The notes under the pieces are model-generated. The model made no database searches and was not told where the DNA came from. It saw only the letters and a list, made by a program, of their open reading frames with translations. From DASXTW01 sp046726275 (GTDB lineage Bacteria; Actinomycetota; UBA4738): a stretch of DNA of 14,113 nt. Numbering within the stretch: position 1 is the stretch's first letter; each line of letters starts with the position of its first letter. The position numbers and the translations under genes are program-made. Shown one piece after another: positions 1 through 6,319 of the stretch. The stretch spans positions 1 to 14,113 of the forward strand of contig JBKPAF010000043.1 of assembly GCA_046726275.1 (NCBI GenBank), read 5' to 3'.

Positions 1-278
1 CATCAGAGCCCGCGGCGATCGTGCAGTGGGCCACGACCCACAAGCAACGGGCGGTCATCTCCAACCTGGCGGACCTCCCCGACCGGGCCCGCCAGGCCGG
101 GGTCAAGGCCCCCGCGACGCTTGTCGTCGGTGGGGTAGTGAACCTTTCCGCGTTGCTCGACTGGTTCGAGGGTGACGGCAGGGGTGAGCCGTCCAGGGAG
201 GGGTACCCTCGAGCCTCGCACGCGGAGGCGCCGGCGCTACCCGGAGCGCCGGCGCGCGTCTTTTCGCGCGCTCGCTGA
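1..278 (+). CDS. cobA: Uroporphyrinogen-III C-methyltransferase, 3' end (partial)
   Basis: Only the C-terminal portion is in the window, and the reading frame starts at base 3. The enzyme transfers two methyl groups from S-adenosylmethionine to uroporphyrinogen III to give precorrin-2, at the branch to sirohaem and cobalamin. The visible residues carry the family's conserved C-terminal pattern: a PAAIVQWATT segment, then KQRAV, a LADL helix, and the closing strand APATLVVGGVVNLSALLDWFE. Family members normally end close to this last motif. Here the frame runs on for about 36 low-complexity residues rich in Gly, Arg, Pro and Ala to a TGA at 276-278, across a strong hairpin. The tail may be a loss of the original stop: a TGA lies two bases out of frame right after the WFE codons. 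The family call is good; the exact C-terminus is less certain. Confidence 0.78.
   Translation, partial: SEPAAIVQWATTHKQRAVISNLADLPDRARQAGVKAPATLVVGGVVNLSALLDWFEGDGRGEPSREGYPRASHAEAPALPGAPARVFSRAR
228..264 (+). terminator. Rho-independent terminator-like hairpin overlapping the cobA 3' end
   Basis: A perfect 11-bp inverted repeat, GCGCCGGCGCT (228-238) and AGCGCCGGCGC (245-255), is separated by a 6-base loop and followed within a few bases by TCTTTT (259-264). This is a typical GC stem plus short T tract for termination on the plus strand. A second stem, GCGCGCG (252-258) with CGCGCGC (265-271), would loop out the T tract and compete with the first. The hairpin lies inside the annotated reading frame, before its stop codon. 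Confidence 0.6.
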
Positions 279-334
279 CCGCCCGTCCCGCCTGTCAGTG
301 ACGCCGGTTGGCCTTACCCTTCCGATCACGCCTC

Positions 335-364
335 TTGGCCTGCCTCGCCACGCTTGAATAGTGT
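335..364 (+). promoter_or_regulatory. Candidate promoter for the cyclase gene, possibly leaderless
   Basis: TTGGCC (335-340) is followed after 18 bases by TAGTGT (359-364), which fits the actinobacterial -10 pattern TANNNT. The cyclase ATG is at 374, only 9 bases after this hexamer, and no Shine-Dalgarno sequence is visible before it. Transcription may therefore start at or very near the start codon, as in leaderless actinobacterial mRNAs. The call rests on weak motifs only. Confidence 0.3.
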
Positions 365-373
365 TGGGCTTGC

Positions 374-2017
374 ATGTCGGGTGGTTCCACGGAAGTGAGT
401 CAGACGGCAGGAAGAGGCCGGGCGATCGTCGTCGCGATACTGTTCCTCCTCCCTTTGGCCGGCCTGGTACTACTTCTCGCCCGTCCCAAGCTCGACATCA
501 AGTGGGAGCATCACCCGGCGCACTTCTGGCTCGTCCTCAGCGTGGCCCTCATCAACGTCGTCCTCGGCCTGCTGACCAGCGAGGCCGCGAGCCGCCGGGC
601 GGACGCCAGGCTGTTCCTCGTCTCGCTCGCGCTGCTAACCAGCGCCGGGTTCCTCGCCCTCCATGCCCTGGCCACGCCGGGGGTGCTGCTCTCCGGTCCC
701 AACACGGGGTTCTTCATCGCCACTCCCGTGGGCCTGCTCCTGGCGGCGTGCTTCGCGGGAATCTCGGCTCTGGAGCTGGACGACACCCGAACGGTGGTGC
801 TCAGGCGCCGCCAGGCGGCACTCCTGCTCGGCCTGGTCGCCCTGTTCCTGGCCTGGGCCGCCGCTTCCCTGTTCCGTCTCCCCCTGTTGAACCGCCCCGC
901 CCCCGAGGAGGCGCCCGTGGTACTGCGGGTGCTCACACCCATCGGCCTGGCTCTGTACGCGTTCGCGGCCTTTCGCTACGCCGGCCTGTACAGACAACGC
1001 CGACGAGCCCTTCCCCTCGCGGTGGCCGTCGCGTTCGTCCTCCTCGCGGAGGCGATGATCGCGGTGGCGTTCAGCCGAAGCTGGCATGCGACGTGGTGGG
1101 AGTGGCACGTCCTGATGGCCATCGCCTTTGGGGCGATCACCGTCGGGGCGCGGGCCGAATACCGTCGTGAACGGTCGCTGACCGCTGCGTTCGGCGGGCT
1201 GTACCTCGAAGGCACGCTCGAGCGGATCGACAGACGTTCCTCCGATGCGCTCGCCGAGGTGGTCGACGCCCTTCGTCGTGAAGAGCCTGTTGTTCGCGTC
1301 CTCGATCGACTCCGCCGAGAGGGCTTCTCGGCAGAGGAAGTGGAGCTCCTGGAGAGATCGGCCCGCGAGCTCCGGCGCGTGGACGAGCTCTTCCGGCCAT
1401 ACGTGGGGCCCCACCTCGCCCAGAGGCTGGAGGCGCAACCGGAGCTGGCCGGGCTCGGGGGAATGGAGGCCGAGGTCAGCGTGCTGTTCGCCGACCTGGA
1501 GGGCTTCACGTCGTTCTCCGAGAGCCGCCCCGCCGGAGACGTGATCGAGATGCTGAACGCGTACTGGGCGGCGGCCGTTCCGCTGGTCGCACAACGGGAG
1601 GGGGGCTTCATCGAGCGCTTCGCCGGGGACGCAATCATGGTGGTGTTCAATCCCCTGGGCGATCAACCCGATCATGCGGTTCGCGCCGCACGAGCGGGGT
1701 TGGGGCTTCGGGACCAGGCGGATCGAGTGGCCGCTGGGCATCCCGACTGGCCACGCTTCCGGATCGGGATCAACAGCGGACCCGTGGTGGTCGGCAACGT
1801 CGGCGCCGGGCCCCAGCGCAGCTTTTCGGCCATCGGCGACACCACCAATGTCGCCGCCCGGGTCCAGGCCGCCGCCATGTCTGGGCAGGTCCTCCTGGGG
1901 CCCGCGACCTACGAGCAGATCAAGGGCGTGGCCGTTGTGCGATCCCTCGGCCCCGTCGAGCTCAAAGGGAAACGAGAGCCGGTCGAGCTCTACGTCCTCG
2001 ACGAGATCAAGGGCTGA
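374..2017 (+). CDS. Membrane-anchored class III adenylate/guanylate cyclase
   Basis: The protein has 547 residues. The N-terminal 260 hold about eight hydrophobic helices (roughly 16-37, 50-69, 79-100, 110-133, 148-168, 183-205, 213-233 and 244-259). A charged helical linker (about 262-345) leads to the pre-catalytic segment ELFRPYVGPHLAQRL, and the cyclase homology domain runs from about 367 to 540. Metal-binding aspartates are D374 (LFADLEGFT) and D419 (FAGDAIMVVF). D489 lies in the IGDTTNVAAR segment, and the transition-state residues are N492 and R496. The usual adenine-contacting lysine before the GD motif appears to be replaced by R415. The domain makes cAMP or cGMP from the nucleoside triphosphate on the cytoplasmic face, and the polytopic part probably senses a membrane or extracellular signal. 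The start is the first ATG of the frame; no SD is seen. The stop lies 4 bp from the convergent permease stop. Confidence 0.9.
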   Translation: MSGGSTEVSQTAGRGRAIVVAILFLLPLAGLVLLLARPKLDIKWEHHPAHFWLVLSVALINVVLGLLTSEAASRRADARLFLVSLALLTSAGFLALHALATPGVLLSGPNTGFFIATPVGLLLAACFAGISALELDDTRTVVLRRRQAALLLGLVALFLAWAAASLFRLPLLNRPAPEEAPVVLRVLTPIGLALYAFAAFRYAGLYRQRRRALPLAVAVAFVLLAEAMIAVAFSRSWHATWWEWHVLMAIAFGAITVGARAEYRRERSLTAAFGGLYLEGTLERIDRRSSDALAEVVDALRREEPVVRVLDRLRREGFSAEEVELLERSARELRRVDELFRPYVGPHLAQRLEAQPELAGLGGMEAEVSVLFADLEGFTSFSESRPAGDVIEMLNAYWAAAVPLVAQREGGFIERFAGDAIMVVFNPLGDQPDHAVRAARAGLGLRDQADRVAAGHPDWPRFRIGINSGPVVVGNVGAGPQRSFSAIGDTTNVAARVQAAAMSGQVLLGPATYEQIKGVAVVRSLGPVELKGKREPVELYVLDEIKG

Positions 2018-2021
2018 GCCC

Positions 2022-4568
2022 CTACTCGTACGAGATCGCGGAGAGGACGTTGAGCTTGGCCGCCCGCCTGGCGGGCAGGAGGCCCGCCAGCACGCCAGCG
2101 AGCCCGGCCAGGATGATGTACGTCACGAGCTGGCCGCCCGGGATGGACAGGACCGAGATGCCCTCATCCTTGAGTGCCTGGACCATCGCCCATCCGAAGA
2201 ACACCCCCACCGCCGTTCCCAGCAGCGCCCCGAAGACCGCGATGAGCACCGACTCCCACCGGATCATCGACTTGACCTGCCCGCGTACCATGCCGACCGC
2301 ACGGAGGAGCCCGATCTCCCGGGTTCGCTCGTAGATCGACAGCGCCAGCGTGTTCACGATGCCCACGAGGGCGATGAGGATGGCCAGCCCGAGCAGGGCG
2401 GTGATCAGGCCGAAGAGCTGGTTGATCTGATCGGCCTGACTCTGACGGAACTGAGCCTGGTCCTCCAGCTTGACATTGGGGAACACCTTCGCCACCCGAT
2501 CGGCTGCGGCTCGAGCTTCGGCTGTGGGCACTCCCGGTGCCGTCTTGAGCAGAACAACGTCGTCCAGCTGCTCGACGAAGTTCTTCTGGAAGGTGGAAAG
2601 GGAGACCACGTACGGCCCGAGGATCCTGTCATCGGTGTAGATCCCGACGATCCTCAGACTCTGCTCCCCGGTCCGGGTGAACTCGGCTTCGATCCTGTCG
2701 CCGACGTTCCACCCGTGAGACGTGGCCACGGCCTCGAACACCAGAGCGTCGTCCTCGCCGAGTTCGGAGAGGCTGCCGGCCTTCATGTTCACCTGCACGA
2801 CGTCATCGACGTTCGTCGGATCGACGCCCTGGATCTGCTGGCTCCGGCCGCGGAGGCCGAACACGCCCTGGCGGAACTCGGAAACGGTGGAGAAGGCAGG
2901 CTCCGATCGGAGCCGCGTGGCGACGTCCAGGCTGAACCCGGTGAACTGGGAGGAGGTGACCAGATAGTCGGCCTTCAGGGTCTCCTTCAGGATCTTGTCC
3001 GAGGACGCCTTCAATGACTGAGTGAAGATCGCGACGAAGGCCACCAAACCGAGTCCGATCATCAGAGCCGCAGCCGTGGAGGCCGTCCGCTTCGGATTGC
3101 GCAGCGCGTTCTCGCGGCCGAGCTTCCCGGGAATCCCCCGGAGGCGTGGGAGTGGGGCGCCCAGGAATCGGGCAACGGGCCGCACGATCAGCGGGCTCAG
3201 GACGGCAACCCCGAAGAACATAGTTGCGGCACCCAATCCGACCAGGGCCAGCGCGTTGGACGGCCCGCCGAGCAGCCCGTACATCAGGAAGCCGATCCCG
3301 AGCGCCGTGATGATCAGCCCGGTCGCGGTGCGTCGGACCGATCCGCGGTATTCCGCCGGCTGGGTTTCCCGGAGAGCCGCCACGGGCGGAACTCGAGCGG
3401 CCCGGATGGCAGGCATGACGGAGGAGATCAAGGTGGTTCCCACGCCGACGGCGAAGGCCGCGATGATCGTTCTCGGCAGAAGTTGCAGGGTAGTGCTGGG
3501 CAGATCGATGCCGAAGGCCTTCAGCAGGGCCTGGAGTCCGACGGCGAGCAGGAACCCGGCGGCAAGACCGGCGATCGAGGCAATGACTCCCACGATGAGG
3601 GCCTCGGCGATTACGGACCGGCGGACCTGGGCGGGACTCGCCCCGAGCGCGCGGAGAAGAGCCAGCTCCCGGGTCCGTTGGGTCACCAGGATCTGGAAGG
3701 TGTTGAAGATGATGAAAGCTCCCACGAACAGCGCGATGGCCGCGAAGACCAGCAGGGCGATGTTGAAGAACGACAGCGCCTGCTTGATGTCGTTCGCGTT
3801 CTTCGCAGCCGCCTCCTCTCCCGTCTTGGCCTGGAAGTTCGCGGGAAGAACCTGCTGGACGCGATCCCGAAGCTCCTCTGGACTCACCCCCGACTCGGCC
3901 GTGACGTCGATCTCGTCGAACTTCCCCTGCCCGTTCAGGGCGATCTGCGCCGTCTGAGGATCGAACGCCACGAGCGTCGCTCCCCCCAGGTTGTCGGCCT
4001 CGCCGAACCCGGCGATCCCCACGATGGTGGCCTTCATCGAGGGCCCCTGAAGGAGCACAGTCACTTGATCCCCGACCCGAAAGCCGTGCTTCTCGGCTGT
4101 GCCCGCGTCTACAACGATCTCGCCGGAGGCGCGGGGCGCTCGTCCTTCCCGGAGCACGAGCGGATTGATGGCCGGGTCCTCTGGCCAGGCCACACCGAGG
4201 GTCGGCGCACCTCCGGTTGCGATTGCCTTCCCCTGCTTGTCCACGAGCTGGGCATATCCGGTCAGGCCTCCCTCGGCGGAGCGAACCCCATCGACCGCTC
4301 GGATGGTGCCGAGCAGCTCCGCGGGCACGCGCTCGGCGGTGCCGGCGGCTTCTGCGTCTGGCCCGCTGGACTCGAACCTGGGCACTCCACTGACCTGCAC
4401 GGCGATGCCTTTGTTGACCGTGGCGAAGAGATCGTCGAACGCCTGCCCCATTGTGTCGGTGAGGATGAACGTCCCGGAGACGAAGGCCACCCCCAGAACG
4501 ATGGCCAGGGCGGTCAGGCCGAGACGAACCTTGTGCGCCAGCAACCCGCGGATGGTCGCCCGCCACAT
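2022..4568 (-). CDS. ABC transporter permease with two FtsX/MacB-type domains
   Basis: This is an 848-residue inner-membrane permease of the MacB/LolCDE (type VII ABC) class. It begins with an anchor helix (about 17-38, ALAIVLGVAFVSGTFILTDT) followed by a large extracytoplasmic domain (about 40-265). The first FtsX domain (about 267-395) contains the coupling segment QRTRELALLRALGAS. More helices follow (about 413-462), then the permease segment RENALRNPKRTASTAAALMI (485-504), a second extracytoplasmic domain (about 525-715), and a second FtsX domain (about 717-840) with ERTREIGLLRAVGM. The double-FtsX layout of about 850 residues is common in Actinobacteria, where such proteins pair with one ATPase to move lipids, peptides or drugs or to transmit mechanical signals. 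The ATPase gene lies just upstream with 4 bp between them, so they form one operon. The substrate cannot be told from the sequence. Confidence 0.92.
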   Translation of the reverse strand: MWRATIRGLLAHKVRLGLTALAIVLGVAFVSGTFILTDTMGQAFDDLFATVNKGIAVQVSGVPRFESSGPDAEAAGTAERVPAELLGTIRAVDGVRSAEGGLTGYAQLVDKQGKAIATGGAPTLGVAWPEDPAINPLVLREGRAPRASGEIVVDAGTAEKHGFRVGDQVTVLLQGPSMKATIVGIAGFGEADNLGGATLVAFDPQTAQIALNGQGKFDEIDVTAESGVSPEELRDRVQQVLPANFQAKTGEEAAAKNANDIKQALSFFNIALLVFAAIALFVGAFIIFNTFQILVTQRTRELALLRALGASPAQVRRSVIAEALIVGVIASIAGLAAGFLLAVGLQALLKAFGIDLPSTTLQLLPRTIIAAFAVGVGTTLISSVMPAIRAARVPPVAALRETQPAEYRGSVRRTATGLIITALGIGFLMYGLLGGPSNALALVGLGAATMFFGVAVLSPLIVRPVARFLGAPLPRLRGIPGKLGRENALRNPKRTASTAAALMIGLGLVAFVAIFTQSLKASSDKILKETLKADYLVTSSQFTGFSLDVATRLRSEPAFSTVSEFRQGVFGLRGRSQQIQGVDPTNVDDVVQVNMKAGSLSELGEDDALVFEAVATSHGWNVGDRIEAEFTRTGEQSLRIVGIYTDDRILGPYVVSLSTFQKNFVEQLDDVVLLKTAPGVPTAEARAAADRVAKVFPNVKLEDQAQFRQSQADQINQLFGLITALLGLAILIALVGIVNTLALSIYERTREIGLLRAVGMVRGQVKSMIRWESVLIAVFGALLGTAVGVFFGWAMVQALKDEGISVLSIPGGQLVTYIILAGLAGVLAGLLPARRAAKLNVLSAISYE

Positions 4569-4572
4569 GGCG

Positions 4573-5337
4573 CTACTCGCCCCCCAGGGACTTCATCCGG
4601 TCCAGGACCTTCTCTGCCGTGGGCTCCGTCATCTCGTCGACCACGCGTCCATCGGCCAGGAAGACCACCCTGTCCGCGTAGCCGGCTGCGTTCGCGTCGT
4701 GGGTGACCATCACGATGGTCTGTCCGAATTCGCCGACGGCCTTACGCATGAACTCGAGAAGCTCTGCACTGGAACGGGAATCGAGGTTGCCCGTGGGTTC
4801 GTCGGCGAACACGATCTCCGGACGGCTGACCAGAGCGCGAGCAGCCGCGACCCGCTGCTGCTGCCCACCGGAGAGCTCCGCCGGACGATGGGTCAGTCGG
4901 TCCCGCAAACCCACGGTGTCGACCACGGTGTCGTACCAGGTCCGATCGGCCTTGCGCCCCGCTATGTCGATCGGCAGGGTGATGTTCTCGGAGGCGGTCA
5001 GTGTCGGGACCAGGTTGTACGCCTGGAAAACGAACCCCACCTTGTCGCGTCTGAGGGTGGTGAGCCGCTTCTCGTCGAGCTCGGAGAGGTCCACGTCTCC
5101 GATGAAGACCTTTCCTTCGGTGACCCGGTCCAGCCCGGCCATGCAGTGAAGCAGCGTGGACTTGCCGGAACCGGACGGCCCCATGATCGCCGTGTACTCC
5201 GCTTCGGCGAACTCGGCGGTGATTCCGTCGAGGGCCCGGACGGCGGCGTCGCCGTGACCGTAGATCTTGACGGCATCGACAGCTCGGGCCGCGGCCACTC
5301 CCCCGCGGGCGTTGATGAGATCAGTGGATTCCTTCAT
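4573..5337 (-). CDS. ABC transporter ATP-binding protein, MacB/LolD type
   Basis: This is a complete ABC ATPase that powers the double-FtsX permease encoded 4 bp downstream. In the numbering from the longer start at 5349, Walker A is GPSGSGKST (57-65), the Q-loop glutamine is in VFQAYNLVP (Q109), the signature is LSGGQQQR (159-166), Walker B is IVFADEPTG (179-187), and the H-loop histidine is in VMVTHD (H217). The signature and the QAYNLVPTLTASENI segment are typical of the LolD/MacB/FtsE subfamily. Two ATGs are available. The one at 5349 has no SD. The one at 5337 is preceded by GGGGGAGAAG, although the spacing is short, so 5337 (254 residues) is preferred and 5349 (258 residues) is the alternative. 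It is the first gene of a two-gene operon divergent from the DUF1353 gene. Confidence 0.93.
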   Translation of the reverse strand: MKESTDLINARGGVAAARAVDAVKIYGHGDAAVRALDGITAEFAEAEYTAIMGPSGSGKSTLLHCMAGLDRVTEGKVFIGDVDLSELDEKRLTTLRRDKVGFVFQAYNLVPTLTASENITLPIDIAGRKADRTWYDTVVDTVGLRDRLTHRPAELSGGQQQRVAAARALVSRPEIVFADEPTGNLDSRSSAELLEFMRKAVGEFGQTIVMVTHDANAAGYADRVVFLADGRVVDEMTEPTAEKVLDRMKSLGGE

Positions 5338-5463
5338 CTTCTCCCCCATGGCCGGATGGTTCGGCGCGTCTCTGATTCCTCGAACCCATGGTATTTGTGG
5401 ATCACCTGGGTGGCACCCCTGGGTCCACCGAGTGAGAGCGACTCCACCACTTCTTCAACCGCC

Positions 5464-5486
5464 GTTCACCGGGCGTTCACGTTCAG
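5464..5486. repeat. Three short GTTCAC/G direct repeats in the divergent intergenic region
   Basis: GTTCAC occurs at 5464-5469 and 5475-5480, with GTTCAG at 5481-5486, so the copies start 11 and then 6 bases apart. They lie in the 252-bp non-coding stretch (5338-5589) between the ABC operon and the DUF1353 gene, 18 bases upstream of a TTGACC hexamer. They could be a regulator binding site, but such short repeats also arise by chance. Elsewhere in this stretch a small palindrome GGGTGGCACCC and a repeated CCTGGGT are visible near 5407-5430. A TACCAT -10-like hexamer on the minus strand (5388-5393) could serve the ABC operon. Confidence 0.25.
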
Positions 5487-5504
5487 CCCCGGCGAAGCAG
5501 GTAG

Positions 5505-5533
5505 TTGACCCCTCTCATCAGGCGGGGCATCCT
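5505..5533 (+). promoter_or_regulatory. Candidate promoter for the DUF1353 gene
   Basis: TTGACC (5505-5510) matches five of six bases of the housekeeping -35 consensus. A 17-base spacer leads to CATCCT (5528-5533), a weak -10. The predicted start of transcription near 5540 would leave a leader of about 50 bases containing the gene's strong SD (GAGGAGG at 5575-5581). The -10 is poor, so the call is tentative. Confidence 0.35.
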
Positions 5534-5589
5534 GCCGCCCGGACACCACCCGGCCACACTCTGCGCACCCGGGCGAGGAGGGATCGATC

Positions 5590-6183
5590 GTGCCGTTCGA
5601 TGAGGGTTGGGATGTCGTGGTCAAGGAGATCGACGAGAAGAACTGGGAGTTGATCCTCCCCCTGGCCTATCGAGGCAAGGACGAATTCTTCGTCGTGCCT
5701 TCGGGCATGCGGACCGACTTCGCCTCCGTGCCCCGCATGTTCGTTTGGTTCCTTCCCCAGTACGGCCGTTACACCAAGGCGGCGATCCTGCACGACTATC
5801 TGTGGCGGGAGAGGGCGGCCAAGGGAACGCTCCGGTGGCTCGACGCCGACGCTATGTTCCGCCGGGCGATGCGAGAGCTCGACGTCGCCTTCCTGCGCCG
5901 TTGGATCATGTGGGCAGCCGTCCGGTGGGCCGCGTTGACGAAGAGGGGTGGCTGGGCGGGCTGGTGGAAGGAGAGTTGGAGAGTCCTCCTCGTAACGCTG
6001 GTGGCCCTTCCGATCGTCCTGCCGCCGGCGGTGTTGATCCTGCTCTCGCTCCTGCTCTTCTTCCTGCTGGAGCTGATCGTGTGGGTGCCGATCAAGATGA
6101 GCTTCGAAGTGAGGAAGGCGATCGAGAAACGACGGCCCCCCAAGGAGGTCAAGGCGCCTCGGCTGGATTGGAAGCTCTCGTAG
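5590..6183 (+). CDS. DUF1353 family protein with C-terminal membrane helices
   Basis: The protein has 197 residues and a GTG start. The start is well supported because GAGGAGG (5575-5581) lies 8 bases upstream. Residues about 1-115 match the DUF1353 family: a short beta-rich N-terminus, the signature VPSGMRTDFASVPR (36-49), AAILHDYLW (64-72, with the conserved His-Asp), and a helix DADAMFRRAMRE (85-96). DUF1353 proteins occur in bacteria and phages and have no established biochemical role. Unlike the usual short family members, this one continues into a strongly hydrophobic stretch (about 131-170, one long or two short membrane helices broken by prolines). It ends with a basic tail (RKAIEKRRPPKEVK). 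The domain is therefore probably membrane-tethered. It appears to be a single-gene unit, divergent from the ABC operon. Confidence 0.85.
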   Translation: MPFDEGWDVVVKEIDEKNWELILPLAYRGKDEFFVVPSGMRTDFASVPRMFVWFLPQYGRYTKAAILHDYLWRERAAKGTLRWLDADAMFRRAMRELDVAFLRRWIMWAAVRWAALTKRGGWAGWWKESWRVLLVTLVALPIVLPPAVLILLSLLLFFLLELIVWVPIKMSFEVRKAIEKRRPPKEVKAPRLDWKLS

Positions 6184-6301
6184 GTGGACCGACTGGCGGC
6201 TGTCGTGAGGACGCTTTTCGCACGCCCGGTCACAATCCGTGGCCCCGGCTGACCCGTACTCCACTCGAGGCTGGGCATGCCCTGAGTCGTCCGGCCGCGA
6301 C

Positions 6302-6309
6302 GGAGGAGG
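6302..6309 (+). promoter_or_regulatory. Ribosome binding site fixing the start of the propeller gene
   Basis: GGAGGAGG (6302-6309) precedes the GTG at 6320 by 10 bases, with a G run between them. It supports that GTG rather than the earlier in-frame GTG at 6239. Translation from 6239 would put 27 glycine- and proline-rich residues before the signal peptide. Confidence 0.65.
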
Positions 6310-6319
6310 TGGGGGGGAC

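Noticed and set aside
1674..3017. 447-codon plus-strand frame spanning the cyclase end and the permease
   Set aside because: It crosses two convergent genes with strong family motifs and has no domain of its own.
2803..4566. 587-codon minus-strand frame inside the permease gene
   Set aside because: Its translation is Arg/Gly/Pro-rich and it lies in another frame of the same strand as a well-conserved FtsX permease; this is typical high-GC shadowing.
6239..6319. Extended N-terminus of the propeller protein from the GTG at 6239
   Set aside because: It would bury the signal peptide behind 27 Gly/Pro-rich residues; GTG 6320 has GGAGGAGG upstream and starts directly at the signal peptide.
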